DNA of 41,529 nt from an uncultured Peptococcaceae bacterium. GTDB lineage: Bacteria > Bacillota > Peptococcia > DRI-13 > UBA5745. Position 1 is the stretch's first letter, and each line of letters opens with the position of its first letter. This document shows, in pieces, positions 1 through 8,859 of the stretch. The position numbers and the translations under genes were made by a program. The stretch lies in the NCBI GenBank assembly GCA_937873525.1, contig CALMWJ010000081.1, positions 1 through 41,529 of the forward strand, written 5' to 3'. Under the pieces are notes generated by a model. It was not told the origin of the DNA, did not search any database, and was given only the letters and a program-made list of their open reading frames with translations.

Positions 1-21
1 TGCGAATAAAAACTTCTTCAT
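1..21 (-). CDS. N-terminal fragment of a leftward CDS truncated by the window edge (reads MKKFLFA...)
   Basis: Minus strand reads AAAAGGAGAGAGATTG-ATG-AAG-AAG-TTT-TTA-TTC-GCA: good SD plus ATG; promoter-like TTGACT-17-TAAACT upstream. Confidence 0.5.
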
Positions 22-236
22 CAATCTCTCTCCTTTTACTATGTCCTCGTCTCATCGACGTAGGCTAGTTTAGCATATTAGCATGCTAAAGTCAACGACT
101 GTTTCCAATGATTATTATAAAATATTGGCCATACACTGCCTCCTGAAATCCGAGACGCCCTTGACGCTCCACCCTTACCGATGCTAGCATAAAAACGTCC
201 CGCTGGACAAATATCATCCGACAGGAGGCCTTCTCC

Positions 237-722
237 ATGAAGCCTGCAAAAAAGACCAATGCAGCCCGCCTTTTAGACAGCCTGCATATCGCATACGAGG
301 TCATGACCTATGAAGTCGATGAAAACGATCTCAGCGCCGAGCATGTTGCGGAAACCACCGGGGTTCCTTTGGAACAAACCTTCAAGACGCTGGTGGTCCG
401 GGGCGATAAAACCGGTGTGCTCGTGGCCTGCATCCCGGGAGGCGATGCGCTGGATTTAAAAACCGTCGCCCAGATCAGCGGCAACAAAAAGGTTGACCTG
501 GTCCCCCTCAAAGAGGTTCTTGGCTTGACCGGCTACATCCGCGGAGGCTGTTCCCCCCTGGCTATGAAAAAGGCCTATCCGACGTACATCGACGATTCGG
601 CATTGAATTTTCCGGTGATCATGGTCAGCGCTGGGCAGCGAGGCATCCAGCTGGTGCTGGCGCCGAAGGATTTGGCCAAAGCGGCTTCGGCCACCTTGGC
701 GACCCTATGCCATCGCGCCTGA
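237..722 (+). CDS. ybaK: YbaK/EbsC-family aminoacyl-tRNA deacylase (Cys-tRNA(Pro) deacylase-like)
   Basis: 161 aa; TPxxxxLD-type N-terminus (KTNAARLLDSLHIAYEV), EQTFKTLVVRGDK, GYIRGGCSPLAMKK motifs; SD AGGAGG upstream. Confidence 0.9.
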   Translation: MKPAKKTNAARLLDSLHIAYEVMTYEVDENDLSAEHVAETTGVPLEQTFKTLVVRGDKTGVLVACIPGGDALDLKTVAQISGNKKVDLVPLKEVLGLTGYIRGGCSPLAMKKAYPTYIDDSALNFPVIMVSAGQRGIQLVLAPKDLAKAASATLATLCHRA

Positions 723-755
723 TCGGCTGCTTCCGCCATGCGGCTGCACATCCCT

Positions 756-1652
756 TCAACGCTTTTCGGCCACAAAGACGGTCAGGGCTTCCTGGAACAC
801 CTTGATTTCGAAAGGAAGCGGCAGCCCTTCCTCCCCGTCCAGGGTCGTATGCACCGCCACCGGACTGGAAATCTTGAATTCCCGGGCCTGGACATGGCGG
901 ATCCATTTGCCTTCCGCATGGTCACGGTTTAATAGCTCCAGCAACAGCAAAGCCATTTCCAGCTTCGGGCATTCCCGGATCAGGATCATGTCCATCAGGC
1001 CATCATGCATCCTTGCCTTTGAATAAAGATTGGGGAAGCCCGCACCCTGGGGGCCGTTCAGGATGAGAAACAGAAGGAAATTATCCTCAATGACCGTGTT
1101 CTCGGTTTCGATCCGCATAGGGAAGGACCGGATGTGGGTAAACTCGCCCAGGGCTTGGAAGTAATAGGCTAAGGGGCCCAAATTCCGTTTGAGGTCCGGA
1201 TTGGTGTTGAAGGATACATTGACAAACATCCCGGCCGCACAGGTGCTGAGGAACATCTTGTCCTGATTGACCTGCCCCACATCCAGCTGGATCATATGAT
1301 TGTCAGCCACCACATCGATGCAGTCCAGCTCATCCTGGGGCAGCCGCAGACTCTCTGCAAAGTCATTGCAGGTTCCGGACGGTATGATGCCCATAGGGAG
1401 CTCCGGCCGGTTCTCCAGGATCAGTTTGGCAATCGAACCCAAGGTCCCGTCACCGCCGGCAGCAATCACCAATTCGACCCAAGGCAGCAGCAGCGTGGTC
1501 TTCAATACATGATCCGACTCTTGGTCCGTTCCCATCCTGATGGGAATAAGAAACAGCCCGCGTTTCTGGGCATGGCCCAGGATCTCATCCAGGCGGCGGT
1601 TGATATTGCGGCTTCCGCTGCGGGGGTTGTATATGAATAAACCTTTTCTCAT
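756..1652 (-). CDS. YegS/BmrU-family diacylglycerol/lipid kinase
   Basis: FIYNPRSGSRN, AAGGDGTLGSIAKLI, GIIPSGTCNDFAESL motifs; ATG at 1652 has GGAGG 9 nt upstream (ORF track start 1667). Confidence 0.88.
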   Translation of the reverse strand: MRKGLFIYNPRSGSRNINRRLDEILGHAQKRGLFLIPIRMGTDQESDHVLKTTLLLPWVELVIAAGGDGTLGSIAKLILENRPELPMGIIPSGTCNDFAESLRLPQDELDCIDVVADNHMIQLDVGQVNQDKMFLSTCAAGMFVNVSFNTNPDLKRNLGPLAYYFQALGEFTHIRSFPMRIETENTVIEDNFLLFLILNGPQGAGFPNLYSKARMHDGLMDMILIRECPKLEMALLLLELLNRDHAEGKWIRHVQAREFKISSPVAVHTTLDGEEGLPLPFEIKVFQEALTVFVAEKR

Positions 1653-1694
1653 CGTTCCATCCTCCATAGCAACCGTGCTCTAAACCAGCCTATG

Positions 1695-2669
1695 TCAACG
1701 GTCTTCGCGGTAATAGCTGCGGCTGAGCCAGCCAGGGGGCTGGTATTCTTTTTTCTTCTGGACCCCCATCAGCACCAGGACAAGGATCGTCATCAAATAG
1801 GGCAGCATATCCAGGAGCTGGGGGTCCAGCCTGATCTCATGCCCCAGGAACGTCATCCGGGTATTCTGGAGCACCAGTCCGATGCTCCGCAGGGCTCCGA
1901 AAAGGTACCCTCCGAAAATGGCCCGAATCGGATTCCATATGGCAAAAATGACCAGGGCGACGGCAATCCAGCCCAGACCGGCCACCAGATCGTTCTGCCA
2001 ACGGGTGATGTACACCACAGACAAATAGGTGCCGCCAAGCCCGCAAAGAAATCCGCCGGCCAGAAGATGCAGGTATTTCACAAGATTGACATGGATCCCG
2101 CAGGCGTCCGCGGCGCCCGGATTTTCACCCACCATCCGGACGTTCAGGCCGGCCCGGGTTTTATTGAAATAGATCCAGATCAGGATGGCCAGAAGGATGC
2201 CCAGCATGACAAAATTGCTTTGCTCAAACAGCATTTTGCCCACCAGCGGGAGCTTGCTGAGACCCGGGACCGAGATGGGGGCGTAAAACGACCGGATCGT
2301 GGCCGGAAGGGTCATGCTGGTGCAGCCTTTTCCGATATAATTGGCGATCCCGCAGCCGAAAATCGTCAGCGTCAGGCCCGTGACCGTTTGGTTCCCTTGA
2401 AGGGTCACTGTAATCACCGCATAGAGGAGCGCCCCCAAGGACCCGGCAAGGCCGCCCGCCAGCGCCGCCAGAACTGGATGGCCGCTGACAGCGGCGACAT
2501 AATACCCTGTTACCGCGCCCATCATCATCATGCCTTCAACCCCCAGGTTCAGGTTGCCGGCCTTTTCTCCCAAAATACCGCCCAAGGTGCCGAACAGAAG
2601 CGGCGTCCCGCACTGGGCCGCCAATTGAAGGAACATGGCTGCGGCTGCGATCCATCCGATATCCATCAA
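1695..2669 (-). CDS. ABC transporter permease, BMP/nucleoside type (YufQ/NupQ-like)
   Basis: Multi-TM; GGILGEKAGNLNLGVEGMMMMGA motif typical of the family; operon with permease, ATPase and BMP lipoprotein. Confidence 0.88.
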   Translation of the reverse strand: MMDIGWIAAAAMFLQLAAQCGTPLLFGTLGGILGEKAGNLNLGVEGMMMMGAVTGYYVAAVSGHPVLAALAGGLAGSLGALLYAVITVTLQGNQTVTGLTLTIFGCGIANYIGKGCTSMTLPATIRSFYAPISVPGLSKLPLVGKMLFEQSNFVMLGILLAILIWIYFNKTRAGLNVRMVGENPGAADACGIHVNLVKYLHLLAGGFLCGLGGTYLSVVYITRWQNDLVAGLGWIAVALVIFAIWNPIRAIFGGYLFGALRSIGLVLQNTRMTFLGHEIRLDPQLLDMLPYLMTILVLVLMGVQKKKEYQPPGWLSRSYYREDR

Positions 2670-3745
2670 GCGCCCACCTTCCTGGTTTCCTCGCCCTGCC
2701 TTTTATCCCGGACGATTTTATATTGGGTAAAGAATTCGCTTCCGAGGACAAAAAACAGAATGACGCCCTGGATCACCCCGGCCACATCGGAAGGAACTTT
2801 CATAACACTTTGGAGATAATTGCCCCCCTGGAGCATCATGGCAAACAGAAAACTAACCGACACAAGGGTCACCGGCTGCAGTTTGGACAGCCAGGCCGTG
2901 ATGATGGCGGTAAAGCCCAGTCCAGACGAAAGCACCGGCGAGATGGAATGCTCCAGACCGGTGGCCTGGATCACGCCGGCAATGCCGCAGATGCCTCCGG
3001 AAATCATGATGGCGACCAGCAAGATGCGGAAGGTGTTCATCCCCGCATATTCCGCCGTCCGGGGATTTTCTCCCATGACGGTGATTTCATAACCCAGCTT
3101 GCTGTATCGGATCAGGAAATAGATGACGATCACCAGAAACAGCGCAATGATCCACCCGATGTGTATGCCGCCGATTTTCGGCAGATCCGCCGTTTCGGGG
3201 AAATGCATCATCCGGGGCAGACCGGCCGCCTTCGGATCCCGCCAGGGACCGTATTGCAGGTAAGTGACCCAGCGGATGGCCACATAGTTCAGCATCAGGG
3301 TGACCAGGGTTTCGCTGGTCTCCCATTTTGCCTTGAGCAGCGCTGGAATCAAGGCCCATAAACCGCCGGTAAGGATGCCTGCGGCAAACATGGCCGGCAA
3401 AAGCAGATACGATGGCAGGTGGCTGAAATTGAAGGCCACCAAGCCGGCACCATAGGCACCCATGTAAAACTGGCCTTCGGCGCCGATGTTCCAGAATTTC
3501 ATCTTATAGGCCACGCAAACCCCTAAGGATAAGGTCAGCAGCGGCACCATTTTATTGATGGTTTCCTTGATCCGGTAGGCTGATCCGACGGAACCCCGGA
3601 TCATTTCAAGCATGACTTTAAAGGGATCATGTCCCAGCAAGGCAATGATTGCCATGGAGGCGCCGATCGCAAATACAACGGCCAGGATCCGCAGGACAAA
3701 CATCCTTCCTTCGGCTAAAGGAGGCCGCTTGATGATTTTAAACAT
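2666..3745 (-). CDS. ABC transporter permease, BMP/nucleoside type (YufP/NupP-like)
   Basis: Multi-TM, KMKFWNIGAEGQFYMGA motif; overlaps neighbouring ORFs by 4-8 nt. Confidence 0.88.
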   Translation of the reverse strand: MFKIIKRPPLAEGRMFVLRILAVVFAIGASMAIIALLGHDPFKVMLEMIRGSVGSAYRIKETINKMVPLLTLSLGVCVAYKMKFWNIGAEGQFYMGAYGAGLVAFNFSHLPSYLLLPAMFAAGILTGGLWALIPALLKAKWETSETLVTLMLNYVAIRWVTYLQYGPWRDPKAAGLPRMMHFPETADLPKIGGIHIGWIIALFLVIVIYFLIRYSKLGYEITVMGENPRTAEYAGMNTFRILLVAIMISGGICGIAGVIQATGLEHSISPVLSSGLGFTAIITAWLSKLQPVTLVSVSFLFAMMLQGGNYLQSVMKVPSDVAGVIQGVILFFVLGSEFFTQYKIVRDKRQGEETRKVGA

Positions 3746-5270
3746 GGTCCGCCCCCTCCCCCCGATGCCCCAGCATCAACAGTCCCAACTGTTCCTTCGT
3801 CGTCTCTGACGCCGGCAGAATGTCCATCAATTCCCCTTGATGGATCACCATGATCCGGTCGCAGAGCTCCAGCAGCACATCCAGGTCTTCTCCGATGTAA
3901 AGGATCCCGACGCCTTTTTTCTTTTCCTCATTGAGGACATCGTAAATATTATAAGAGGCCCCGATGTCCAGGCCGCGGGTGGGGTAGGCGGTGATGATCA
4001 CGGAGGGGTTCAGGCTTACTTCCCGCCCCAGCAGCACCTTTTGGATGTTGCCTCCGGACAGCTTGCTGACCTGATGGTGGACCCCCGGCGTGGAAATGTC
4101 AAAACGCCGGACGATGGATTCAGCCATCGACACCCCCTGTTTGCGGTCAACAAAAAGACCCTTGGTCTTACGATAAGACTTCAGCAGAACATTATCGACA
4201 ATATCCAGGCCGCCCACCAGTCCCATACCCAATCGATCTTCCGGGATGAAGCTCATGGAAATGCCTTTGCTGATGATGTTTCCCGGTTTGCATCCCGCCA
4301 GGTCCTCCCCTTTGAAGATCACTTTGCCGCTGACCTTCTGCAGGCCTACGATTCCCTCGCAAAGCTCCTTTTGGCCGGAGCCGGCAATGCCGGCAACCCC
4401 CAGGATCTCCCCGCGGCGAACCTGGAAGCTGACATTTTGGATCACTTTGATTTTTTCCTGGTTTTCAATGGTGAGGTCCCGCACATCCAGCAAAGGCTCT
4501 GAATCCGCGCCGCCGGTCACAGCCGGACGCTGGATCTCCAGAGACATGGGGCGCCCGACCATCATTTCTGTGAGCGCCTTCGCGTTGGTTTCCGACGTAT
4601 TCACGGTGCCAATGCTTTGGCCCTTGCGCAGGACCGTAACCCGGTCGCTGATTTCCATCACCTCGTTCAGTTTATGGGTTATGATGATGATGGCACAGTT
4701 CTCCCGACGCATGTTGCGCAATATATTAAACAACGCGTCCGTTTCCTGAGGGGTCAGGACCGCGGTGGGCTCATCCAGGATCAGGATGTCGGCCCCTCGG
4801 TACAGAACCTTCAGGATTTCGACCGTTTGCTTTTCTCCCACGCTCATATTATAGATTTTGCGGTCCGCCTGGACCTGCAGACCGTACTTTTTCGCAATGT
4901 TCCCGATGGCTTCCGTCATCCCTTTGTTCTTTATGAAAAAAGAGCCTGGCATGCCGGCCGTGATATTCTCTTTTGCCGTCAGAATATCGACTAACTTAAA
5001 ATGCTGATGCACCATGCCGATGCCGTGCCGGATGGCATCCTTCGGCGAATGAAAATGGCAGGGCTTGCCCCCAATATTAATAGAACCGCTGTCAGGCATA
5101 TAAATGCCTGACAGCATGTTCATGAGCGTGCTTTTTCCGGAACCATTTTCTCCTAATAACGCATGGATCTCGCCTTTTCTCACCGAGAAATCGACCTGGT
5201 CATTGGCCTTGACCACGCCAAAGGTCTTACAGATCCCTTCCATTTGAACATAAGCCGCTCGATCCGTCAT
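3738..5270 (-). CDS. ABC transporter ATP-binding protein, tandem NBD (YufO/NupO-like)
   Basis: Two ABC domains; Walker A GENGSGKST, Walker B ILILDEPTAVLTP, second signature LSGGNIQKVLLGRE. Confidence 0.92.
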   Translation of the reverse strand: MTDRAAYVQMEGICKTFGVVKANDQVDFSVRKGEIHALLGENGSGKSTLMNMLSGIYMPDSGSINIGGKPCHFHSPKDAIRHGIGMVHQHFKLVDILTAKENITAGMPGSFFIKNKGMTEAIGNIAKKYGLQVQADRKIYNMSVGEKQTVEILKVLYRGADILILDEPTAVLTPQETDALFNILRNMRRENCAIIIITHKLNEVMEISDRVTVLRKGQSIGTVNTSETNAKALTEMMVGRPMSLEIQRPAVTGGADSEPLLDVRDLTIENQEKIKVIQNVSFQVRRGEILGVAGIAGSGQKELCEGIVGLQKVSGKVIFKGEDLAGCKPGNIISKGISMSFIPEDRLGMGLVGGLDIVDNVLLKSYRKTKGLFVDRKQGVSMAESIVRRFDISTPGVHHQVSKLSGGNIQKVLLGREVSLNPSVIITAYPTRGLDIGASYNIYDVLNEEKKKGVGILYIGEDLDVLLELCDRIMVIHQGELMDILPASETTKEQLGLLMLGHRGEGADHV

Positions 5271-5297
5271 ACAACCACCATTTCTTTATTCCTTGGA

Positions 5298-6470
5298 TTA
5301 GTTGGATGTGGGGACGGAACCGATCACGCCTTCCACAAACCATTGCAAGCTTTCCAGCTCCGCATCGCTCAAGGCTTCCCCGGCTTTGACTTTTTCATTG
5401 CCTTCGTTGTCCTTGATGGGGCCGGAGAAAATCACCAAACTGCCGTCCATGATTTTGGCTTTGGCAGCTTCCACTTTTTCAGCGGTGCCTTCGGCGCAGT
5501 TTGCGCTGAGGTCATCCAGCGCGACAACGCCGGCGCTGAGGCCTTCCCAATAACGCTGGGATTTCCAGGTGCCGTCGATGGCGGACTGGACATCCGCCGT
5601 ATAGAATTTGCCCCAGTGGAACAGCGGCGCGGTCAGATAGGCTTTCGGAGCCGCATCCAGGGTGGAGCTGTTATAGCCCACGGCGAAAGCGCCTTTTTCT
5701 TCCGCCGCAACCTGGGGACTGGTGGTGTCGCAATGCTGGGCAATGACATCGCAGCCATTGTTCAGCAAGGTGGTTGCGGTGGTTTTTTCAAGGGCAGGAT
5801 CATACCAGGTGTTCATCCAGATCACTTCCACCGTGGCCGCAGGATTGACGGAACGGACGCCCAGCGTGAAGGCGTCGATGCCGCGGACCACTTCGGCGAT
5901 GGGCATGGCAGCCACGTAGCCGATCTTGCCGGCTTTGGTCTTCATTCCGGCCGCAATGCCTGAAAGATAACGGGCTTCGTAAATGCGCCCCATATAATTC
6001 GAGTAGTTGGGCAGATCATAGGTGGTGATCCCGGTGGCATGGCCGAATTTCACTTCGGGGAATTCTTTGGCCACATTGGCCAGCCATTCGCCGTGACCGA
6101 AGCTGTTGGCGTAAATCACGTTGCAGCCGTTGTCGATCATGTCGCGGGCCGCCTTTTCACAGTCCGCGCCTTCCGGAACATCTTCCATAACAATGACCTG
6201 GTCTTCCGTGAGACCGAGGGTTTCCATCATATCCTGACGGCCTCTGTCGTGGGCTTGGCTGTAGCCGCCGTCATGGGCGCTGCCGATATAAATGAACCCA
6301 ACCTTGATCTTGTCTTTCGGGATCCCTGCCGCGGGGGCTTGAGCGGTCTCGGTCGCCGGCGCCTGCGTGGCGGTGCTGCCGGCAGTACTGCCGCAGCCAG
6401 CCAAAGTGAAGACAGACATCATCATCACCAGGCACAGGAGCGCTGCCAATCCTTTTTTCTGCATCTTCAT
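5298..6470 (-). CDS. BMP-family substrate-binding lipoprotein
   Basis: Lipobox LAGCGS after MKMQKKGLAALLCLVMMMSVFT; KVGFIYIGSAHDGGYSQAHDRG; ATG at 6470 preceded by AAAGGGAGGAAAC (upstream 171 nt of the ORF is leader). Confidence 0.92.
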   Translation of the reverse strand: MKMQKKGLAALLCLVMMMSVFTLAGCGSTAGSTATQAPATETAQAPAAGIPKDKIKVGFIYIGSAHDGGYSQAHDRGRQDMMETLGLTEDQVIVMEDVPEGADCEKAARDMIDNGCNVIYANSFGHGEWLANVAKEFPEVKFGHATGITTYDLPNYSNYMGRIYEARYLSGIAAGMKTKAGKIGYVAAMPIAEVVRGIDAFTLGVRSVNPAATVEVIWMNTWYDPALEKTTATTLLNNGCDVIAQHCDTTSPQVAAEEKGAFAVGYNSSTLDAAPKAYLTAPLFHWGKFYTADVQSAIDGTWKSQRYWEGLSAGVVALDDLSANCAEGTAEKVEAAKAKIMDGSLVIFSGPIKDNEGNEKVKAGEALSDAELESLQWFVEGVIGSVPTSN

Positions 6471-6662
6471 GTTTCCTCCCTTTGCCTCTTGTTTTTTATT
6501 CAATAAACCATGCCAGGCCGCTTCGCAGGCCAGGGCGAGGCAGCTTCGGCACCGATCTATGAACTTGCTGTTGCCCATGGCATGACGATGCCGGCACCCA
6601 GCAGGGGTTCCGGCGGCATAAACACAGGCTATGAAAATCAAGGCTTCCCTTACATCAAATTT

Positions 6663-6691
6663 ATTATAAATTAAGCAGGCGGAAAATGCAA
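6663..6691 (-). promoter_or_regulatory. SigA-like promoter for BMP transporter operon
   Basis: Minus strand TTGCAT-17 nt-TATAAT; predicted 5' UTR about 185 nt. Confidence 0.6.
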
Positions 6692-6701
6692 TTCGCCTGC
6701 T
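6674..6701 (-). terminator. Hairpin downstream of the 102-aa membrane protein, overlapping the BMP -35
   Basis: Perfect 8-bp inverted repeat AGCAGGCG/CGCCTGCT, followed on minus by TTAATTTATAAT. Confidence 0.4.
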
Positions 6702-6758
6702 GTGTTTCTTATGGGCAAAATATTGAAATTCGTGGCCGGATCGACCCTTGGTCTCGTT

Positions 6759-7013
6759 TCATCCTATGAAAGCATAGAGGAAAAAGGCTCCAATGATCGT
6801 GACCAGGTTGGCCAGCCCCAGCATCGCGTTTTGATGATAAAAAGTCAGCAAGGCAACGACCGCACCACCGGCGGCAAATCCCATCAGGCTGATATAAGCT
6901 GTCAGCAGGCCGCCCTTTTGCATCAGGATGACGAAGGCCGCAAAGAGCATCAGAAAGATGGCTTGCGCCCATAGGACACGTTTCGTCATATTTTTCGAGA
7001 TGTTCTTAAACAT
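6759..7013 (-). CDS. Small hydrophobic membrane protein of unknown function
   Basis: About 84 aa from MFKNISKN with hydrophobic TM segments; SD GGGGG before 7013 (ORF track start 7067). Confidence 0.55.
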   Translation of the reverse strand: MFKNISKNMTKRVLWAQAIFLMLFAAFVILMQKGGLLTAYISLMGFAAGGAVVALLTFYHQNAMLGLANLVTIIGAFFLYAFIG

Positions 7014-7097
7014 ATTGCCTTTTCCCCCTGATAAATATAAATCATATTGATTCATTTTTTTAGTCATTTTTGATACAATAACCGAGGAGGTGGTTCC

Positions 7098-7652
7098 ATG
7101 CGTAAGCCAATCAAGAAATACGAGGTCCTGAGCCTGAAGGTACCCTTTTCGTGGATAGAAAAAATAACCACCGGCATCAGTGTTTTACTGGTCATCGGCC
7201 TGGTGGCCGCGACCATCCTGCTTTATCCTCGGATTCCCCACCAGATCCCGACCCATTTTGATGCATTAGGCCAGCCTGACAAAACCGGCAGCAAAACGTT
7301 ATTATTGATCGTTCCCGCCATGGCCGTGGTGATTTGCTCCTACATGCTTTCCTTGGGCTTATCATCCAAATTTTACAACTCCGCCCGGAACGCTCCCGAA
7401 ACCATCCGGCAGCAGTTCATCTTAGTCCGCAAGCTGGTGCTCAGCATGAATCTGGTCATCGCTTTGCTGATGATCTATATCCAAAGCTCGGCCATTTCCA
7501 TTGCTGCCGGGCTGATCCAAGACCTGGGCGTCCTGCCTCTGGTCATCTTTGTGATCATGATTTTCACACCGCTCCTGGTCTTTCTCAAGAAAAGCCGTGC
7601 CCTGAGGCATTTGCCTGCCCGTAGAACCAGCAAAGGGAAACACCAAAAATGA
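7098..7652 (+). CDS. DUF1648-domain membrane protein
   Basis: PRIPHQIPTHFDALGQPDKTGSK motif, 4 TM. Confidence 0.82.
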   Translation: MRKPIKKYEVLSLKVPFSWIEKITTGISVLLVIGLVAATILLYPRIPHQIPTHFDALGQPDKTGSKTLLLIVPAMAVVICSYMLSLGLSSKFYNSARNAPETIRQQFILVRKLVLSMNLVIALLMIYIQSSAISIAAGLIQDLGVLPLVIFVIMIFTPLLVFLKKSRALRHLPARRTSKGKHQK

Positions 7653-8761
7653 CACTGCCTCTGACCTACGCGCAAGCCGCCGAACGATTGCTGGATTGGT
7701 ATGCCGTCTGCGGCCGGACGCTGCCCTGGCGGGGCAGCAAGGATCCCTATGCGGTCTGGGTTTCAGAAATCATGCTGCAGCAGACCCAAGTCAAGACCGT
7801 GATCCCTTATTTCGAACGCTTTATGAAGCGCTTTCCCACCCTCACGCATCTGGCCAGGGCTTCACAGGAAGAGGTCTACCGGATTTGGGAGGGCTTGGGC
7901 TATTATCGGCGGGCCAGCCAGCTCCATGAGGCGGCCCGGATCCTATCACGGGATCATGCCGGGATTTTCCCCGGGGATCCTGCTTTGATCCGGCAGCTGC
8001 CCGGTATCGGCGATTATACGGCCGGCGCCATCGCCAGCATCGCCTTTGACCTTCCTGTGGCCGCGGTGGATGGCAATGTGATGCGGGTCATTTCCCGCTT
8101 CGGCGGTCTATCCTCCAATATTTCCAGTACCGCAGGACGAAGGGAAATCTCCGCTGAAGCGGATGGCCTGCACAGATCCGGCATGGGCCGTCCGGGCGAT
8201 CTGACACAGGCTTTAATGGAACTGGGCGCCCTGGTCTGCACTCCGAAGAATCCCCAATGCCCGGGCTGTCCCTGGCAAACCGCCTGCATGGCCTATGAGC
8301 TTAGCTGTCCGGAGACCTTTCCTGTCAAGTCGGAAAAGAAGGCAAAAACCCTTGGCGATGTTGCCTGCGGTGTGCTGATCCGCGAAGGACGCATCCTCCT
8401 TTGCCGGCGATCGGCCGGGGGCATCTGGGCCAATCTGTGGACCCTGCCCATGAGCAACGAATTCACTGGGGAGGCGGCCGCTTTGAAGGACCTTCTGCAT
8501 TTGCTGACGCCGCTGGGGGCCATCCCGTCAATGATACCCATCGAACAAATCCGGCACACCTTTACTCATAAAATTTGGCAGATTCGAGTCTATCCATGCC
8601 CGATAACCGGAGGTCCTGCCGCTGAATCGGCCGAAGGTTCTCCCTGTGAAGCAAGCCCGGGCATGCTCCCCGACAGTCTTTGGATCCCGCTGAAGCAGCT
8701 CCCCCGCTACCCTATGCCGGCCCCCATGCGCAAGCTGAGCGCCTTGGTTCCGTGGCTTTAA
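7649..8761 (+). CDS. mutY: A/G-specific adenine glycosylase MutY
   Basis: WYAVCGRTLPWRG, VSEIMLQQTQV, LPGIGDYTAGAIASIAF, Fe-S loop CTPKNPQCPGCPWQTAC, C-terminal NUDIX-like domain. Confidence 0.95.
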   Translation: MTLPLTYAQAAERLLDWYAVCGRTLPWRGSKDPYAVWVSEIMLQQTQVKTVIPYFERFMKRFPTLTHLARASQEEVYRIWEGLGYYRRASQLHEAARILSRDHAGIFPGDPALIRQLPGIGDYTAGAIASIAFDLPVAAVDGNVMRVISRFGGLSSNISSTAGRREISAEADGLHRSGMGRPGDLTQALMELGALVCTPKNPQCPGCPWQTACMAYELSCPETFPVKSEKKAKTLGDVACGVLIREGRILLCRRSAGGIWANLWTLPMSNEFTGEAAALKDLLHLLTPLGAIPSMIPIEQIRHTFTHKIWQIRVYPCPITGGPAAESAEGSPCEASPGMLPDSLWIPLKQLPRYPMPAPMRKLSALVPWL

Positions 8762-8818
8762 CACCGGTGCGGGATCAAGGACAGTGAGAGCACTTCCTAT
8801 CCACTCTTCAAACCATAG

Positions 8819-8840
8819 ACGGCCTTCGGGCCTTTTTTGT
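8819..8840 (+). terminator. Rho-independent terminator after mutY
   Basis: GGCC-TTCG-GGCC-TTTTTT. Confidence 0.7.
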
Positions 8841-8859
8841 TCCCCTGATTTTTTTAGAA

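Noticed and set aside
1692-2819. 375-aa plus-strand ORF opposite the two permease genes
   Set aside because: Shadow ORF antisense to well-supported permeases; Gln/His/Asp-rich composition, no recognisable motif or SD
5088-5115. Perfect 12-bp hairpin GCTGTCAGGCAT-ATAA-ATGCCTGACAGC inside the ABC ATPase gene
   Set aside because: Falls on the conserved post-Walker-A stretch LSGIYMPDSGS, where the near-symmetrical peptide constrains codons; probably coincidental, though codon-shuffle testing would settle it
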